A program made the translations under genes and the position numbers. 64,000 nucleotides of DNA, from NCBI RefSeq assembly GCF_030463565.1, contig NC_134644.1:127841388-127905387 (forward strand), read 5' to 3'. The notes under the pieces were generated by a model. That model was not told the origin of the DNA. It ran no database searches and worked only from the letters and a program-made list of their open reading frames with translations. This stretch comes from Pelecanus crispus (lineage: Eukaryota > Chordata > Aves > Pelecaniformes > Pelecanidae). This document shows positions 22,801 through 38,068 of the stretch, one piece after another; position 1 is the first letter of the stretch, and each line of letters opens with the position of its first letter.

Positions 22801-25800
22801 TTTGCTTTGCTATATTTACTTTGTTGTGCTCATTTGGACATTCATTGTCTAATGATGGCCTAGAAACATAGATACCCTGCAGAAGCATTTCCCTTACTCG
22901 CTTCAGCCAGCTTTATATGCCTAGCCCTGTATATGTCCATATGGCACGGACAGCCATATGCACATGTACACCGATGAGTTTGTTCTTGTTACGATAAATA
23001 AGAAGCGTCATTCCAGAATGCACAGGGTGAGTCAGATGGGGTAAGAGGTTATCCTATCCAGTTTGCATGGATCAGGTTGTTCTCATTTTCACTGTACAAG
23101 AGGATGAACCTCACCAGGGTAAGGCAAGAGCTGTGCTTCACATGTCCTGATGCCAGTCCCCTAAGGCAATGCTGGCCATACCCCACCAGAGGCAGCACCC
23201 ATCCACGCCCCAGGAATTGCCTTTCCTTGGCTCACAGCTCAGGCACCAGCTCTGCTTTTGTGAGATCCCCTTGATGTGAGGGCTCGGATTTTACTGCACA
23301 GCAGCCACCAAACACTCTGGCCTTGGGTTTGTATCTTCAGAGTGTGCAGATGCTGCGGTGGAAGTCGGGGCCCCACCATACCAAACGCGGGCGGGTGTCT
23401 GTCCTCCTCCAGAGATGGGGTGCTCCAGACAAAGAGGAAAAACATATGAAGAAAGTGTAAAAAGGCGAGGTGACGGGGATGTTCACCTGCTAACGTGAAG
23501 TATCAGTAGACATAACTGGTGGGCCTCAGGCCAGTTTACCTCTAAGATGCGAATAGACAGTAGCTATTTGGAGTGTCGGCAAGACGTGCTTGCCTGTTAG
23601 CCTCATCTGATTGAAGCAGCACTAGTGCAGCTCCCCTTATCAAGACAGAACATTTCTTGAAGTAGTAATGAAAATCTTTATTCTTTATGGCCTATGAATG
23701 CATTACATTACCATTTAGCGATACCATAGCTGCTCTCCAGAAAAACCTATTTTTAATATACTGTATGTCTACAGAGATTGTCAAGCTTGCTCCAGAATTT
23801 CTGGGCTGAATTCTGACAAGTTTAGCCCAACCCAGCACTTCCCTTCATCTAATTTCCCACAGAAGCATGTGGACGTGTCTTTAGCTGCATAAACCTAATT
23901 ATATTCCCGCAGCCCCAAAACTGACAACTAAATTACTGTTCCAGAATACTTGCAGAACAAAGCTTAACCAGAAGTGTTGCAGCTTCATTTGTTGGACCAG
24001 CAGTCTGAAAAGAAAGATTGTTATGTAAATTTAATTTGGAAATTATTAGCAAGAGCGATGCCGTAGATCAGAATCCTTTTATTTTTTTAAAGGGATTCCA
24101 ACTTACTATCACCACATTTTGTTTCTGGTTACATTAGCATAAATAAATTGCAGGTATATAAAGTATTTTTGGTAGAGGAGACAGGGTTTTGAAGAGGAAT
24201 TCTTTCTCATACAATGCAGTCCTAAAGGAGGTCTTCAGTATTCTTAAAAATCCAGCATTGATTGAAAGTGTGATTTCTTTCCCCTGTAAAGCAGCAAAAT
24301 TGTTGTTCTGGAAGCACTTGTTTTCAGCAGAAAGTTGGCAGCATTCATAAATGAAGTCACACTGTGAAAATTAAAAGATACCCACCCTGGCCAGTTCTAG
24401 TCCACACCTTGCTGCCTCCAGTGCCTTTCCTTCTATATTTGCTGCCTGAAGTCAAAGTCAGACAAGGTCTGAATTTTTGTAAAACCTACAATCCATGAAG
24501 ATCTGTTGCTAAATAGGGGTGATACAACATAATCATGCCAGAAGTAATCTCTGTCACAGCTGAGACTTCATTTGTACGCCTATCTTTCACAGTTAGAAGA
24601 ACTGATATACCTTCAAACTACAGAAGGATAGATAAGTGTCTTGCAAACCAGGGCAAGGACCTATTGGAGATGTAAGTCTTCTTTACATTAGTTGTTGTAT
24701 CTATCAATAGGGGTTAAAGTTTCTATCTTTGTTGAAATTAACACAATTTATACGCTACTGACATTATTTATACTTGTTTACACATGACATAGTAAGGCTT
24801 GGTAAAATAAATCAATCCAAGTCCAGAGCTCATAGAAGAATATTGGCCTGATCCATTATCCACTGATCTAAAAGATAAAGCTCTTATTTTTGGAAGTATG
24901 GGATCAAGGCCAATATGATAGTCTGTTGGGTCACAGAATATGGAGAAATTTTCAGCTTTTTCTTACATTTCTAAAGAATCTAAAAAGTAACATCCAACAG
25001 ATGTGAAACAGGAAAAAAAATAGTTGACTTTTAACAAATACAAACCTGAGACTGTGGAAGTCAGAGAGAGCAAATGCAAAACCCATTCAAATAACTACAG
25101 AAAATGCAGAAAGACAGGAACGTGTACGTATTTCTCTATAGTAGTCATCGGCACATCTGTCTTCTAAAAAACTCTGCTGCATTTCCACTAACAGCTGTAT
25201 CCTGACTTTTTCTTGTAGTGAAGCAGAAATTAAGTAGCAAAGTTTTAAAACTAGAAGAATTCAAGAAAAATAAATAAGCAGTGAAGTAAACTCAAAAGGA
25301 TGGGGTTTATTTATTGCAGATAAGGACTTTCCCGTAGAAAATAATTGTAAGAATGGAAGAGTTGTGTCACATTTTTCATGACAAACAAAAAAAACAACAA
25401 GCACAGATTTTTGGCATGACAATTAGGCTTGAGATTTTGAACAGCCCTTTTCACTGCGTGTAGAGACAATAATCCTGGTGCGATGTGAGCCAAGTGCTGG
25501 CGTGCAGCACGATTTTCAGCCATCCTCTCCTTCCACGCTGCAGCCCCAGCTACTGTACGGCTTGGTGTGAAATCTTGATCCCGCGATTTGCTCTGCGTCC
25601 CTTCAGGTCTTCGGTGGAAACAGGGCAACTAGTGAGCAGTGGTGAATGAGAGCAGGAAAGAATAAAAATCACTTTGGAATGATTTTGAAGCATTTCCCTG
25701 AGTTTTTGTAGGCAAACAGTAAATTAAGACATGAGGGATATTTAAAACATTGCCCTTAAGCATACCTAAACCCCACTGTTGGCTTTTCAATCTATGGCCA

Positions 25801-27155
25801 AAAGCTATCATTCTTGCTGCCATTGCTGCATTTCCTCTCCTCCTTCATTCTCCTAACCTAATGAGTTTTTTCTTCTTCAACGTCTCCAAGCACTGGCTCA
25901 TCCCTGCTCCAGAGCGTCCTCCTCCAGGCCTCAGTCAATCCACACGACCTGCATGTTGGCCTGGCTTGTCTCACCAGTGGGACATGGTAGAGTCAGAGCT
26001 GCCTCCTCACACCCAGGGGACACCATCCCAGTCCTGTGTGGCCGGTCCTGCTTCCTCCCAGCAACCGGGAGGCTTGATGTGCTCATGTCCATGTGCTGTC
26101 TTCGGCTTGAGGCTAAATACGTGCCTGAAGTGCACCCCAATGAGCTCTCCAGGAGGACATCCTCCACCCTGGCTCTAGGAAGCCTGATCCTGAGTCACAC
26201 CTTTCCTCCCCACAGCAGAGTCTACTGCCTTCTCCGTCCCGCAGATTAACTTAATGTTGAAGGTCAGCGAGATTCACAAGACGTGGACTGTGACCTCCGA
26301 AAGAGAAAAGACAAATTGTTTTTTCCCATGCCTTTTGCTCTTTCTATGGTTCAGCAAAGGCCTTGACTTCCATGGCTTTGAAGTTTTTCTTCTTCAAGGG
26401 TGTCTTTGTTTTCTGTATGAGACATTTACATCTTGTCTAGCCTCGAAAATTCAGGTGTCTGGAAAGTTGGAGAAATTACAACTTCAGAGGAGCCTCAAGA
26501 CTAAGCAATGAAGAAGGAGAGGAGCTTCCAGGCAGCCTGTAAATTCCTAGGGCTGAGAACGTAAACTTGTCCAAGCTTACAGTCCCTTCCAGCACAAAAC
26601 TGGTGTAAAAGAGCATAGGTACAAATATGAAAAAGCGCTTTGTTCATTTTCTCAAATATCTGCTTTAATGCAGTGATAAATTAACATTTTATGGTGCCTC
26701 TGTGTAAGTTTATAGAGCACAGCACTTACTATCACCTGTGAGAGCTGAGGTTCCCAGCTGATCAGCACCTGCGAAAGCAGAGAACAGAGCTGGCTTCACC
26801 ACTGTTTCGAGGTCACATGGAAAAAAATTTTGAGACAGTTTTTTCTTTTTCAAAAAATTACATTTGAGCTTTTAAAATGCACCAGAAGAAACAGTTACAA
26901 AGAGCCACAACACGACTTTAAAGTATTTTTCATGGGCGGTCACCATTAAAATCTTTTTGAATGACAAATAGACTAACTCTGTCCAATTTTGTACACAGTT
27001 TTAGTAAGAAAAAAACACGGCTTTTTTAAAAATTATTTTAAATTATTTGTTTAATTTGATATTTTGTAGATTAAACATGGATTCAGATGAAAAACAGTTG
27101 TAAGAGAAAATTTCCTTTTCCGAGAGACATTGACATAGCTAAAAGGGAAAAAAGA

Positions 27156-27195
27156 ACACACACACACACACACAGAGACACACACAGACACACAA
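27156..27195. repeat. (CA)n microsatellite
   Basis: About 40 bp of CACACA with two GAGACA/CAGACA interruptions. Confidence 0.9.
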
Positions 27196-30100
27196 TGTTG
27201 AAGGAAGTAGCATTAACTAGTTCTAAAGTGAGAGCTTTACGATTACATTATATATTACATTTTTTAAATAAACCACATTTGAATACATGCAATCAGTCCA
27301 AAACTCCACAGACATCAGACTCGGGCAGGGAAGGGGGCGAGGGTGCACATGCATGTGCGCACATGGCTGGGGGGGCAACGGGGGGACACTCATGTGCCTT
27401 CTGCATTCCAGATTTATTTCGGCTTTAAAGAGAAAACCTTAATTAACAAAATCGAGTTGCTGTCAAATGTGTTCTTTTCTGTCGGTTTCTATTTATAATT
27501 ACCACAGGACAGAAATTAAGCTGAAACACAAATTGCAGAATATAACAGTTGGAATACATGCATTCTAGCAGCTCTGGCTGCTCCACTGAAGAACCCGTGT
27601 GAGAAGGCAGGACAGGTGCCTCCTCACTTCCATCCATCCTTCTCCTGGCTTTCGATCGCTTGGAAAGCAGGGTGTGGAGCTGTACATATGCTGTGCACCA
27701 AGACCTGGAGCAATGTTGTTGCAAAGATTTTCTACTTCCTTTGGGGATTGTCCAAGGCAAGCAAATGCCAAACTGCTCAGTGTTGTTCTACGAATACATT
27801 GCTGCTGGAGAGGGGGATTTCAGGAGACTGAGCAGTGCTGGAGGATGTTAACACACACGAGGTAAAGTGCTGACAGCTTTATTCCAGTCTGCTAATAGCC
27901 CTGGTGAAGCTGTGGCAGGACACTTGCTAAACCTGCTTATTTTGTTTGGGCATCCATCAGGACTTTCAAAGTTACTTTATCCACTGTTTTGGAATAACAT
28001 ACCAACTGGTGAGTAAGTGAGTAAAACTTTAAGTTATGCATAAGTAAATGGTTTCATTTCTGCCGCAGATCCTCTGCGCAGGAGGTAATGTGCTGCCGTC
28101 ACGCTTTGCAAAGCTCAGCCAAAGATCACAGTGCAACTCCCTGGCCAGCTATGCCATCCTCTTACTTACGCGGCAAAACTGCTTTTATGCATCTGCTCTG
28201 GTCACATTTCTCCTCACTTAGCTCATGAAGAAACCCCAATAAATCTCCCTTGAATCCAAATTCACAGTTTCCAGAAATTGGTTCAGTCTGCAACGTCTGT
28301 ACTCTTCTCTGCTGAGGAGAACATGCCCAAATTATCCACGTGCCTCCTGGCTCTGCCTGTACAGTCAGAAGCCAGGATACTTCATAGCCCCAGGAGCTAA
28401 ATCCCATTGCACTCTTCACTTAGTCCTTTGCCACAGGCATTCCTCATCCCTTCCCCTGTGCAACGTCCTTGCACGATGCTTCCTAGCAGAAAATTGCCAT
28501 AAAATGTGTTGATGAATTAAGGACTGTGGCCCCAATACCTCCAGGAAGAATAAAGAAGCTTTTTAGTAGCAATTAATAACAAGCAAAACTGGTTTAATGG
28601 CATGGGGAGGCTGTATTAAGGAAATTGCTTGTTCATTAGTTAAGAGCTCCAGGAACCATAGATCATACTGCTCTAACTGAGGCTCAGCCAAAGAATGAGA
28701 CAAAGATGGTGACATCTCTACTACAAAAAATTGAGTTCAGTAGTACTTAGATCATGCTTTGCACTAATGATGGAAAATATTAAAATTGCTTAGTAATAGG
28801 TGTAAATGCATGGCGTGTCCAGTGATACCAAAATTAATAAGTATTACCACCATACCAGGAAACCAGACTTGTGCCCCACTTTGCATGGCCCTTTCCTGGT
28901 GGTGTCATGGTAGTCTTTCATAATACACAAAATAAAGTAAGTTCATCCTTACACTTTATCACAAAGATTAAGAGTTTTTTCATTCATCCATGGGGTCGAA
29001 CATCGCTGCCATAGGGTACCCATAGCCAGGCATGCACCAGCCCTGTTGCGAGACCTCTCCTTTGCCCCCACAGACCGGGGGTTCCCGGTGGATAAGGCAA
29101 GCAGAAAAGCCTTCAGGTCTCACATCAAATTGAATTTAGCCAAACAGCCCCAAATCCTGATGTTTCTGTCTTTTCTACAGTCTCTTGAGACGTGCTCTGA
29201 GTGTATTCTTAGCAAGGGTAATGTGGTTGCCCCACACCTACTAATAATTTGTCTCCACCTCAGATCCTGTTTCCCCAGAATAATGAGCAACAAGCAAAGG
29301 CATTGCAGCAAAGGGCGGCCGCTTGCTTTTGACTATTTTAAGGGTTAGACATTTTCTCAGTCAGGCTACAATTATAACTATTCAAAGCAACGATTTCTGT
29401 GTTTCTTGTAGAATTGCCATAGAAATGCTTTAGCCACTTGTATGCTTTGAACAGTGATTTTTATTGAATGAGAGCACTGTGCCTCACCTTGCTGTATCAG
29501 CTGCCGTTAGGACTCTTTTAAGGCTTCATTCCCCCAAGTGGTCACAAGGGACCCTAGTTACCACCTGCACCCCATCATTACGGGTCCTAGGAGATGGCCT
29601 CAGCCCAAATCCCAGGCTTGGTGTGTACTCCAGCTTTGCTCTCTTGATGCAGCTCCATTTATTTCACCCTTTGCACTCAGTCGTCTCTCTGCTGTGGCGA
29701 TTTGGAGGGGTCAGTTTTGTACAACCAAAAACGAATTAATTAGATCAATCTCTTGAGGCCTATTTGTAAGGGGGAAATACCTCCCAGCATTAATTTGCTT
29801 CGGTAATGTAAACGATGCATTTCTGGCTTGTGTTCTCAGACACTCTCCACTATTTTCACACTTCTAAAAAGAGAGCGTAGAGTGCGGCAAACAGTCCATG
29901 TTTAGCCTGGGAGCTCCTGCTGCGTCATTGACCTCGGGGCTACAGCTCAGATCCTTTCCTATGTGCACTAAATACTACTTTAATTTTTATATAAAAGTGC
30001 AGTTATATAAAATTCCACATCATGGAGACGTTCAGGCTAACATATCATGAAAATCCTGCCATAGCCACATGTCTTTTTAGATCCTCCTTCTCTGTGGATC

Positions 30101-33100
30101 TTCTTTCTATGGCTCCTTGCACCGCACTGGGATAATCAAGGCAGCAGCCGCCGCCCTTTTTCACATCCTCCACCAGGACAATTCTTCCGCCTTCAAAGCT
30201 GTTGCATAGCTCCTGGCCCTGCCCCATGCCAGCGTCCCAGAAAGCAAGGGAGCTCCACTGTGCCCCCAGCAGCGGGAAGGACCTCCCAGACGGAGGCAGC
30301 ATTGCAGGGGAGCTTTGTGGAAGCTCTGGGTCAAGGCACTTTTGGAGGCATCACCCAGACACTCAGCTGCTGCCCCTTGCACCCTGCTGCAGCAAACACC
30401 AGCCTGGGCACCTCTCGGAGGAGGGACTGACTGGCACGGCTCCCTGTGACAGCACGTTACCACGGCTCCGCTACCTACCAGGCAAACTAAGTTCAAGACC
30501 ACAGGTATCTCCTTGTGCAAGCTTAGTTCAGTAAGTCACAGTAAAACTGAACTGGCAAGGAGGGAAAAAGGGAAAGTATGATTTCTGTAGAGTACAGGTG
30601 GCTTTTCAACATCTGCTGGTTTCTGACATGAAGGAAAAGGAGCTTTTACATTCCAGTCATTCCCATTCTTCCGCTTTCTCTCTTTTGGTCAGCAAATATA
30701 CTCAGTTTGGAACAGTCAGTTCACAAACTAAACATGGTGTGGAATAGGGCAAGAGCCAAGAGCTACTTTTTCTAGCTACTGACTTGTACCTAGTACACAC
30801 TCTATGTTGTTTTTAATAACTTCAATACATAAAGACTAATGTAGTTCATAACTATAGGGAATAATTTCACTTAAGGGGAACATTTGGATTCTGGGAAAAT
30901 ATTGGCTTTTTATTGCTTTTTAGCTGCTCTGATCTATCGCAACTCAATGTCCGCAGAGAGTATGGAATGGTAAATGCTTACCTATGATTTGCAGTTCATT
31001 AAGTTCAAAGTCCTACAGAAGGTGTGACATACAATACTACATGGGACTTGTGCCATGCAGAGCTTTGGTGTCTACCAATCACCAGTGTGCCAAAAAAATT
31101 CAAATGCAGTTTTATATCTATAAGGCAATTGTCAAACAGCTTCACTGCCTCATACACCCTGGTCTCTGGCTGACTGAGCCCCACAGAAAGTCTGTCTCCT
31201 GCATCAGCGAGATGATGAGCGAGGTCGATATCGGTACAGTACCTCAAACAACTGTCAATTTATAGTAGGCGACATCCATCAGATAAAATGATTAAGAGAT
31301 CAGCTTTCCAAACCATGACCCCGATTGGCCAACAAAGATGCAGGGTGCGAGCGCTAGTATGACTGCATCTGTCAGGACGTATTAGCTCTGAGAAATCATT
31401 ATGCACCCCAGGGAGGAAAATTAGCAAAGAAAACCACTCGCCCCCTCCCCCAGCATTAGGCTGAACTGTGTGTAAATGGGACTTTCAACAAACAGGAGAA
31501 GGAAACAGCAGAGCTTTTCCTTGCTGCTGGACTGTCCAGATCTATGCCTGGAGAAACAAAAGGCAGATCAGTTTGGGAACAGTGACTTTTTTAAAGAGAG
31601 CTCCTCCTGGCCTCCCTAGCCTGCCTTTTGTGAGAATTGGGTTTGGCAAGACCTGGGAGTTATTTCTTCCTTTTGGTTTTGAGGTCATGTTCCCTAAGCA
31701 CTGACAGCTTTAGCTTCCAAGGATACAATAAAACACTATTAATTCATAAACTAAGAAGGGTTTTTCCCTTTTTTGAGGTGTTTTTCGTTGTTGTTGCTGT
31801 TTTCACTACTAGTTTAGAATCCTAGTAAAAGCACTTCTCCTACCAGAGGCTGCCTCTGGGAAGGCTAGCAAGTCTTTAAATGAATGCATAGCTTAGTCTT
31901 TAGGAATTGTTATAGCTGAGCTAATCCTTGGCACTTACAATTGCATGGTGTGCTCTACAGAGGTGAACCAGCAGCATTAGCTCTGTTTCACAGATAAAGA
32001 AGTAGGAGCACAAAACTTTCACTAGTTCTAGATATTCAATTCAAGGAAATTATGGCCTTGATTTTCAGAGAAGTTATTATCTCACTGAGCCTCAACTTCT
32101 CATTTTTACCCATTTCAGCTTAAATTACTCTCTGTTCAGCTTGCAACACCAGTCTTTAATATACAGTCCTAACTTTTGCATATGATGCACAGAATGAAGT
32201 CGTCTATGGTGGGGAAGATGGTTTCATTGTGCATTTCTAGGCCTGGTAACATTCTGAGCTCGTAGGAGGTGTAAAGTTTTTGGTAAAAAAGATAGAATTT
32301 CTGGCACATGAAGTTGACAGACAAATATATATCTTCTTTTGAAAGATCATGTTAATGTCATTTTCTTTTTCTGTATTTTTTTAAAAAACAGTGTGCTGGT
32401 TTTGGAGTGCTTCTTTTTTTTTTTCCAAGTACTACATTAGAATATAATCAGTAAGGAAAAATCTATCCAGGTCATACAGTACAAAGGAATATTCCTCTTA
32501 CTTGGTGACAGACAGTCACTGGTGATGGAAATAGGTAAGAAAAGTCTTTGAAGTTAAAACTTTACTTTTCTATCCCAGTTGTGTACCAGACTGAAGGCAG
32601 AAGAAACATGTACCTGTGAAAGCAAAGCACTCAAGAAAAACCTTGAGAAAACATCCTGGGAAAAATCTTAGCTCTGCTGAATGAATTTTGCTGTTGACTT
32701 TTGTACAAGAAGAGGCATTTGCCAGCTTGCCCCAAGCTGCGCTACTGGTCCTGTTGCTGGTTACAGGGTACCTTGGGACCTAACTGGTCAGGAGGGATGG
32801 CCAGGACATCGGGGGCTGCTTACCTATTTCTCTCTGCCTTGTCCAATGTCTGCAAGCACATCTAGGCTTAAACACTTAACACAAGTATTAGCATAGCCAG
32901 TTCTCTTTGCTTATTCTCCCTTCCACTACAAACTTTGCCAAGATACTCAAAGATATTTACACTTTTTAATAGTTTTCAGAATCTTGGCCATACTGATGGA
33001 CTCTACAGCCCTGGCAGGGCTGATCCTGACCCACAGTCATACTCCCAGAGGACTGCAAAGATGCATTAAGCAAGTTAAAAGCATTTGAACAGTAAAGGTA

Positions 33101-36100
33101 CTTATAGGCAAGGGTTATTCCCACATTTGTGGCAGGTTTCCTGGGTGGCTGTGGGTATGTCACCAAATCTCCATGTGCACCAACAACTCATCACCGGGAA
33201 GGAGCATTTCACTTTGTTTTCTCTTTTTACAATGTAATTCAAGTATTATTAATGCAATGTAGTATCTAAAGAGCCTCTGCCATCTTTCTTTTCCTCCTTT
33301 CCTCTTTTAATCTTGTTCCCTGTCCTTTTGTCAGCTGTCCTACACTTCAGTCTTAATGTGATGATGCTCAAACTAGGTTTTAAAAACAAACTCAAAACCT
33401 ACATGGTTTTGCACGTTACCACTGTGACCTCTGTTTGCACACTTTTGGAAGTGGTTCTGGGTTCTGCAACAGGAGTCAGCCAAATAAGTCCAGCAGGGAT
33501 TATCAGGAAAGACACTCAGATCAAAAATGGTGGGTAAATCAGAAGATCCCCACATGCCTACTTGCAAGGTACCTGCTATAATGGGAATCCAAGCCTGAAT
33601 GAAAACTGGGGTTAAGTTACAATGTGAATTTGAGGGGATTTTGATGAGAAAGCCAGACTGTGCCCAGTTGCCCTCCACACCCCTTTGGTGGCAAACGAGA
33701 GCATATCACCGCACTTTGAATTTGGCCATGTACTAGGATCTAGCCTAGAGCATCTTTCCTTCAGAAACCAGGGGTGCTTCTGTTGCTTTTATTTTTAGTT
33801 CATGCAAAATTCCCAGGCAATAGTAGTTCTATAAGTGGAAGAGAATCAATGGAAGTGTTTTGAATAAAAGCAAATCAGAAAATAGGCCTGGCATCGTTTC
33901 CTTTGGCCTCTGAGTGCTCTTCTAGTCATTCTTCTGCAAATGAGTAATGCTGGGCGTGGAAGCTCCCATTTGTCAGTGAGGCTGCATGGACTGTGAAAAA
34001 TCAGAACTGTAGGTTAATGAGGCACACAGCGAACCGAATAAACACAGCAGTGGTGGTAGATATCGTGAGAACATATAGCAAAATTTCAAAGCAAGAGAGA
34101 AAAGTTCAGATTGAGGTGACTCAGTTGTTGAGTGTTTACCTTGGCCCAGCGTGCAAGTCTGTAAATAATACAGTGTATTAATACACTGGCATACTTTCAG
34201 CCATCGTTGTTTCAGCAAGAAGCAATTATAACCTGCCAGACATCCACGTGTTTCCAAAGGCAAGATGCTGTGAGGTAATCTCAGCCCCAGTGTCTCTCCA
34301 GACCTAGTTCATGGATGACTGAAGACACTGGAGGGTCCTCCAGGACCTACGGCATATGAGACACGAAACAAGGATCTGTCACTTCACAAGCATGGGGATG
34401 ACAGAAGCGTCAACCAGATTTCATTAGCTGTGTACAGGCAGGTGTTGGATTAATGCAAGTCTGTGCTTTGGTTTAAAAAATATTCCCTTGGATGCGCCTG
34501 CAGCGTCATAGGACTGAAAATGCTCACAATTTTACACCTGTTTTTCAGTGGATCTCTTCCATTGCAACATTTTTAGCTCTTTACTGTCTCCCACCAGACT
34601 GCTTATCAGGAGGAACTGTCATCTCACTGGCAACAAATGTAAATCACGGGGTGTCTGGTCTTGTAGCTGCAGAGTGGCTGCGGGATCACACACGGGGCCA
34701 TCCCAGCACAGGCATGGCTATGGACAAGCCCACATGCTGTGTGGTGTTGGCAGGCGTTCGTGTTCTTTAGAGAGAGAAGAGGGACAACACAACACAAAAA
34801 CGAAGAGACCGAGGCTGCCTTTTAATCCTGTGGCTGCTAGCTGATTTTTGTTGGATGGGAACATGAAAACAAAGGAAAGCATCAGCCCAAGGCTGAGATC
34901 TTTGGACAAAATTCACCCTGGCATGAAGCGGGAGCAGCTCCCTTCAGGAGCTATACCTGCCCACTCCTTGTCTGGAGCCTTCCCATCCTGGAGGGTTTGT
35001 TCAAACATTCTGCTGTGTGCTGCTTTTCTGCTCTTTTGGCATCACTTTTGGGACTGGGGAACAAGAAATCTGCTGATCTTCGGTACAAAGGAGCAAAATG
35101 AACAAATGCATGCCTGTAAATCACAGAAAGGGTGATGGTATCGCTTTCCCCATTGCTGCGTGCCCTCTGGCCAGTGTGTCTCATGCTCAGCAGCCTCCAG
35201 TGCCGAGGCTGGTGGGGCTGTGCCATGGGCAGTGCCACAGAGGAGCAGCCACGGTGGCCCGTGCTGTGCGGCTCCTGGGTGCAGCGGTGAAGATGTGCTG
35301 CTGAGCCGGCTGCGGCAGAGACACTGCCGGCTGCTTCTCTGCAGCCTCCACTTCTGATTTATGATGGTGCAGGGCACAGTCATGGCGCAGGGACAGCACA
35401 AAAATAGGCTGTGCAGACAGACTGACTTTCTGCAGCAGCGACAGTGGATCTATGGAGATAGGGCTTCCTATGATTTATCATGCTGCTTTCAATTAGCAGT
35501 CTGTCAGAAAAATACAGTCATAGAAACCAATCATAGCGAAAATCTGTAAGCACATGTAGGCGCTGAAATAGGGGGTAGCATGGAAAATGGAAATCCCTGG
35601 AGATGGCTTAGCAGACCCAAAGGGAACAACAAATATTTTCCTTGCAAAATAATGCATGCCAATACCTTGAGCTATTTGCAATGAAAAATTTATTATAAAC
35701 CTTTAACCCCTTTTCTCTCCATGATTTCTCTACAACTAGACTCAATTGTTTATGATTACCCTTCTTAAAGTAGTCCATAAATGTTTTATATGAACATATT
35801 TCAGTCTATTCATGCTCTTGAATACTATATGGCTTTAGCCTTGAGTGTTTGCTTATCCTGATTTGCTCCATGTTCTCCCGTTGCTCATCTAAACAACAGA
35901 AGTTATTTTTCTTCCGTACTATATGAGTGAGCCTGCACAGATGGGAAGATCATTTGTTATTACTTTGCTGAGAACATACAAGTGACCACGTAAGAGATCC
36001 ACGTTTCAGATAAGAGGGAATGCATTTATTTCCCCAACATATGTTTATGCTGTTATAAACCTGTTACCCAAGGAAATCAAGGCACTCCTTGTATTAAATT

Positions 36101-36460
36101 AATTCTCACAGAATTCTAGTGTATTACTACCCACATTTTACAAATAAAAAACATGGAAGAAAGAGGACATCACTGATGTGTCTTGGCTTACACAGACAGA
36201 AGTTTAAGGAAAAACAAAGAACTGAAGACATATTTTGCTGCAACAAGGTCTTCTTTAACAGTGAAGCCGCTCCATTTTTCCAAAATGCCATCATCTGATA
36301 GTGAAATAACACAATCATAAATTGGGGAGTTTCATTTTTGCTTTTCTATTTCTGTAGTTGAATCTCCATTGAGACATTTAGAGGTAGGTGAAGCAATGAA
36401 CTCTTTGCTTGCTGAAACGATCCAGTACTCACCCCATCTGCTTTTCTGGAGGAAAAAATG

Positions 36461-36490
36461 ATGCCCGTCTGTCTGTCTATCTGTCTGCTT
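36461..36490. repeat. Short (CTGT)n run
   Basis: GTCTGTCTGTCTATCTGTCTG-like tetranucleotide run of about 25-30 bp. Confidence 0.75.
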
Positions 36491-37435
36491 GTGTTGGTAT
36501 ATGCTCTTAATTTTCACTTTCTTCAGAAGTAATTGCTTCGCTCATATTTCGCTAATCAAATATGATCTATAGATCAATTTTCATTACATTGCATTTCTGC
36601 CTCACTGGTTATGAGGAATGAGCCATGCACTGTAGACCATATCTCATCCTGGCCAGGGGAGATAATCAAAGAGATGGTTAAATCTGCTTCCTCTACAGTC
36701 TGATAATTTTGAGCAATAATAACTTTTTTTTCCCTGTCTCCCTTCTGACCCCTTTGAACATGACTTATTAATCAGAGCTTCAAATGGAAGAGGAGGGGAA
36801 AAAGTAAAGCTACATACAGTATCATACTGTGGCTCAAATTAACAACTTCATTCAGTGATTCTCTCTTGAATTCAGAACTGCAGTAGAACAAATCACATTC
36901 TTAATCTTTTAATTAGAATTTTTTAATTTGAGTCATGAGAAGTTACACTTCATAATATAAAACCACAGATGTGACACTTAGCAGAGGGAGATCCTGAACA
37001 ATTTGTAGAAAACTGCCAAGGAGCTTCAGTTGATTCTTGGTATTTTTGAAGAAAAATATGTGTGGAGAAAGAACTACTGTTTTATAATGTTGCCAGAGTC
37101 TTATCTGAAAATCAGGCATTGCACCAAAACAATGGTGCAATCTATTGTATTTGAAGATTATCAGAAAACAGCTGTGAATATGTTTATTATCTATGCTCTA
37201 TTTTGGACTCTTTTGGCATATCAAAGTTCTGTTTTACTATGCAATATAGCCCAGGTATTCAGGAATCCCAAATCACTCAAAAATCATTATATTGATTTGA
37301 TATCCATAAGATTCAAGTTCTTTTTACTCAACTCTGGAAACTGAACATAGAGGCTTCAAAGTTTAAAAGTCCTGAGTACTAAGATCCACCCCCCTTTTTT
37401 CTCTATCTGAAAGTTAATATACGATCACAAGAACA

Positions 37436-37990
37436 GATACATTGGATCAGATTCAAGGTCCAGCTAGCCCAGGATCCTGTCTCTGGCAGTAATAAATATC
37501 ACCAACTTCGGGAATATAAAAATAGGCAGTAATGTAGTGACATTCTCTTAATATAGTTCCCAGCCTTCTGTGACTGCAGGTCAGGGAATGCCTGCACCAG
37601 AGATGGCATCTTTGTGCTCCACAGTCCCTGAGGACTTTTCTTCCATTGATGTATTCAATTAATTTTAACCCTTCTAAGCCCTTTAGATCCATAACATCCT
37701 GTGGCAATGAGATCCACAACTTAGATACCTGTTGTGAGAAGAACACATTTGTTCTTGTGTCTGTTCTCAGTCTGCCACCTAGAACCTGGATGTTTTACCC
37801 CAAATTCCTTTGTTCTGGGAAAGAGCAAACAACCACTTGCAAACAACCTTTTTAGTGCTGCTCAGGACTTAATAGAGGTCTCTGTCATATCCTCTCATTG
37901 CCCTTTCTCCTTGCTGTAGAGCACTGGTCTATTTGTCACTCCTTGAACAGAAGCAGCACCACATCTTTGGTCTGCCTGGTTGCCTTTCTG
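37436..37990 (-). mobile_element. Ancient amniote-type CR1 remnant, minus orientation
   Basis: The plus strand shows a chain of phrases typical of an old reversed CR1: CTAGCCCAGGATCCTGTCTC, then CATCCTGTGGCAATGAGATC and GTTGTGAGAAGAACA, then TAGAGGTCTCTGTCATATCC and CCTTTCTCCTTG. This arrangement is the one I know from reptile-wide CR1 copies, and it is clearly different from the avian CR1 that begins 79 bases to its right in the same orientation. It is heavily diverged and has no intact reading frame. Boundaries are approximate. Confidence 0.75.
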
Positions 37991-38068
37991 TGTAGCTCTT
38001 CCTCTGCTATTATATTCTTTCAGCAGTGAGTGAGGGAGAGAAACCAGATCCAGATGCACCATGGACTT

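Larger units (their letters stand above)
19855..37435. other. Intergenic, mostly unique sequence
   Basis: I found no gene or RNA gene in this 17.6 kb. GC-richer islands occur at about 20640-20960, 25900-26240, 30100-30480, 34950-35350 and a few smaller places, each opening frames on both strands with no recognisable protein. The only clear repeat is a CA microsatellite at 27156. Some AT-rich blocks (for example 23650-24150 and 36540-36800) could be conserved noncoding elements, but this needs alignment to judge. Confidence 0.6.

Noticed and set aside
30161-30534. Overlapping 110-119-codon frames on both strands
   Set aside because: GC-rich patch with few stops. Neither product resembles a family, and both-strand openness is typical of chance here.
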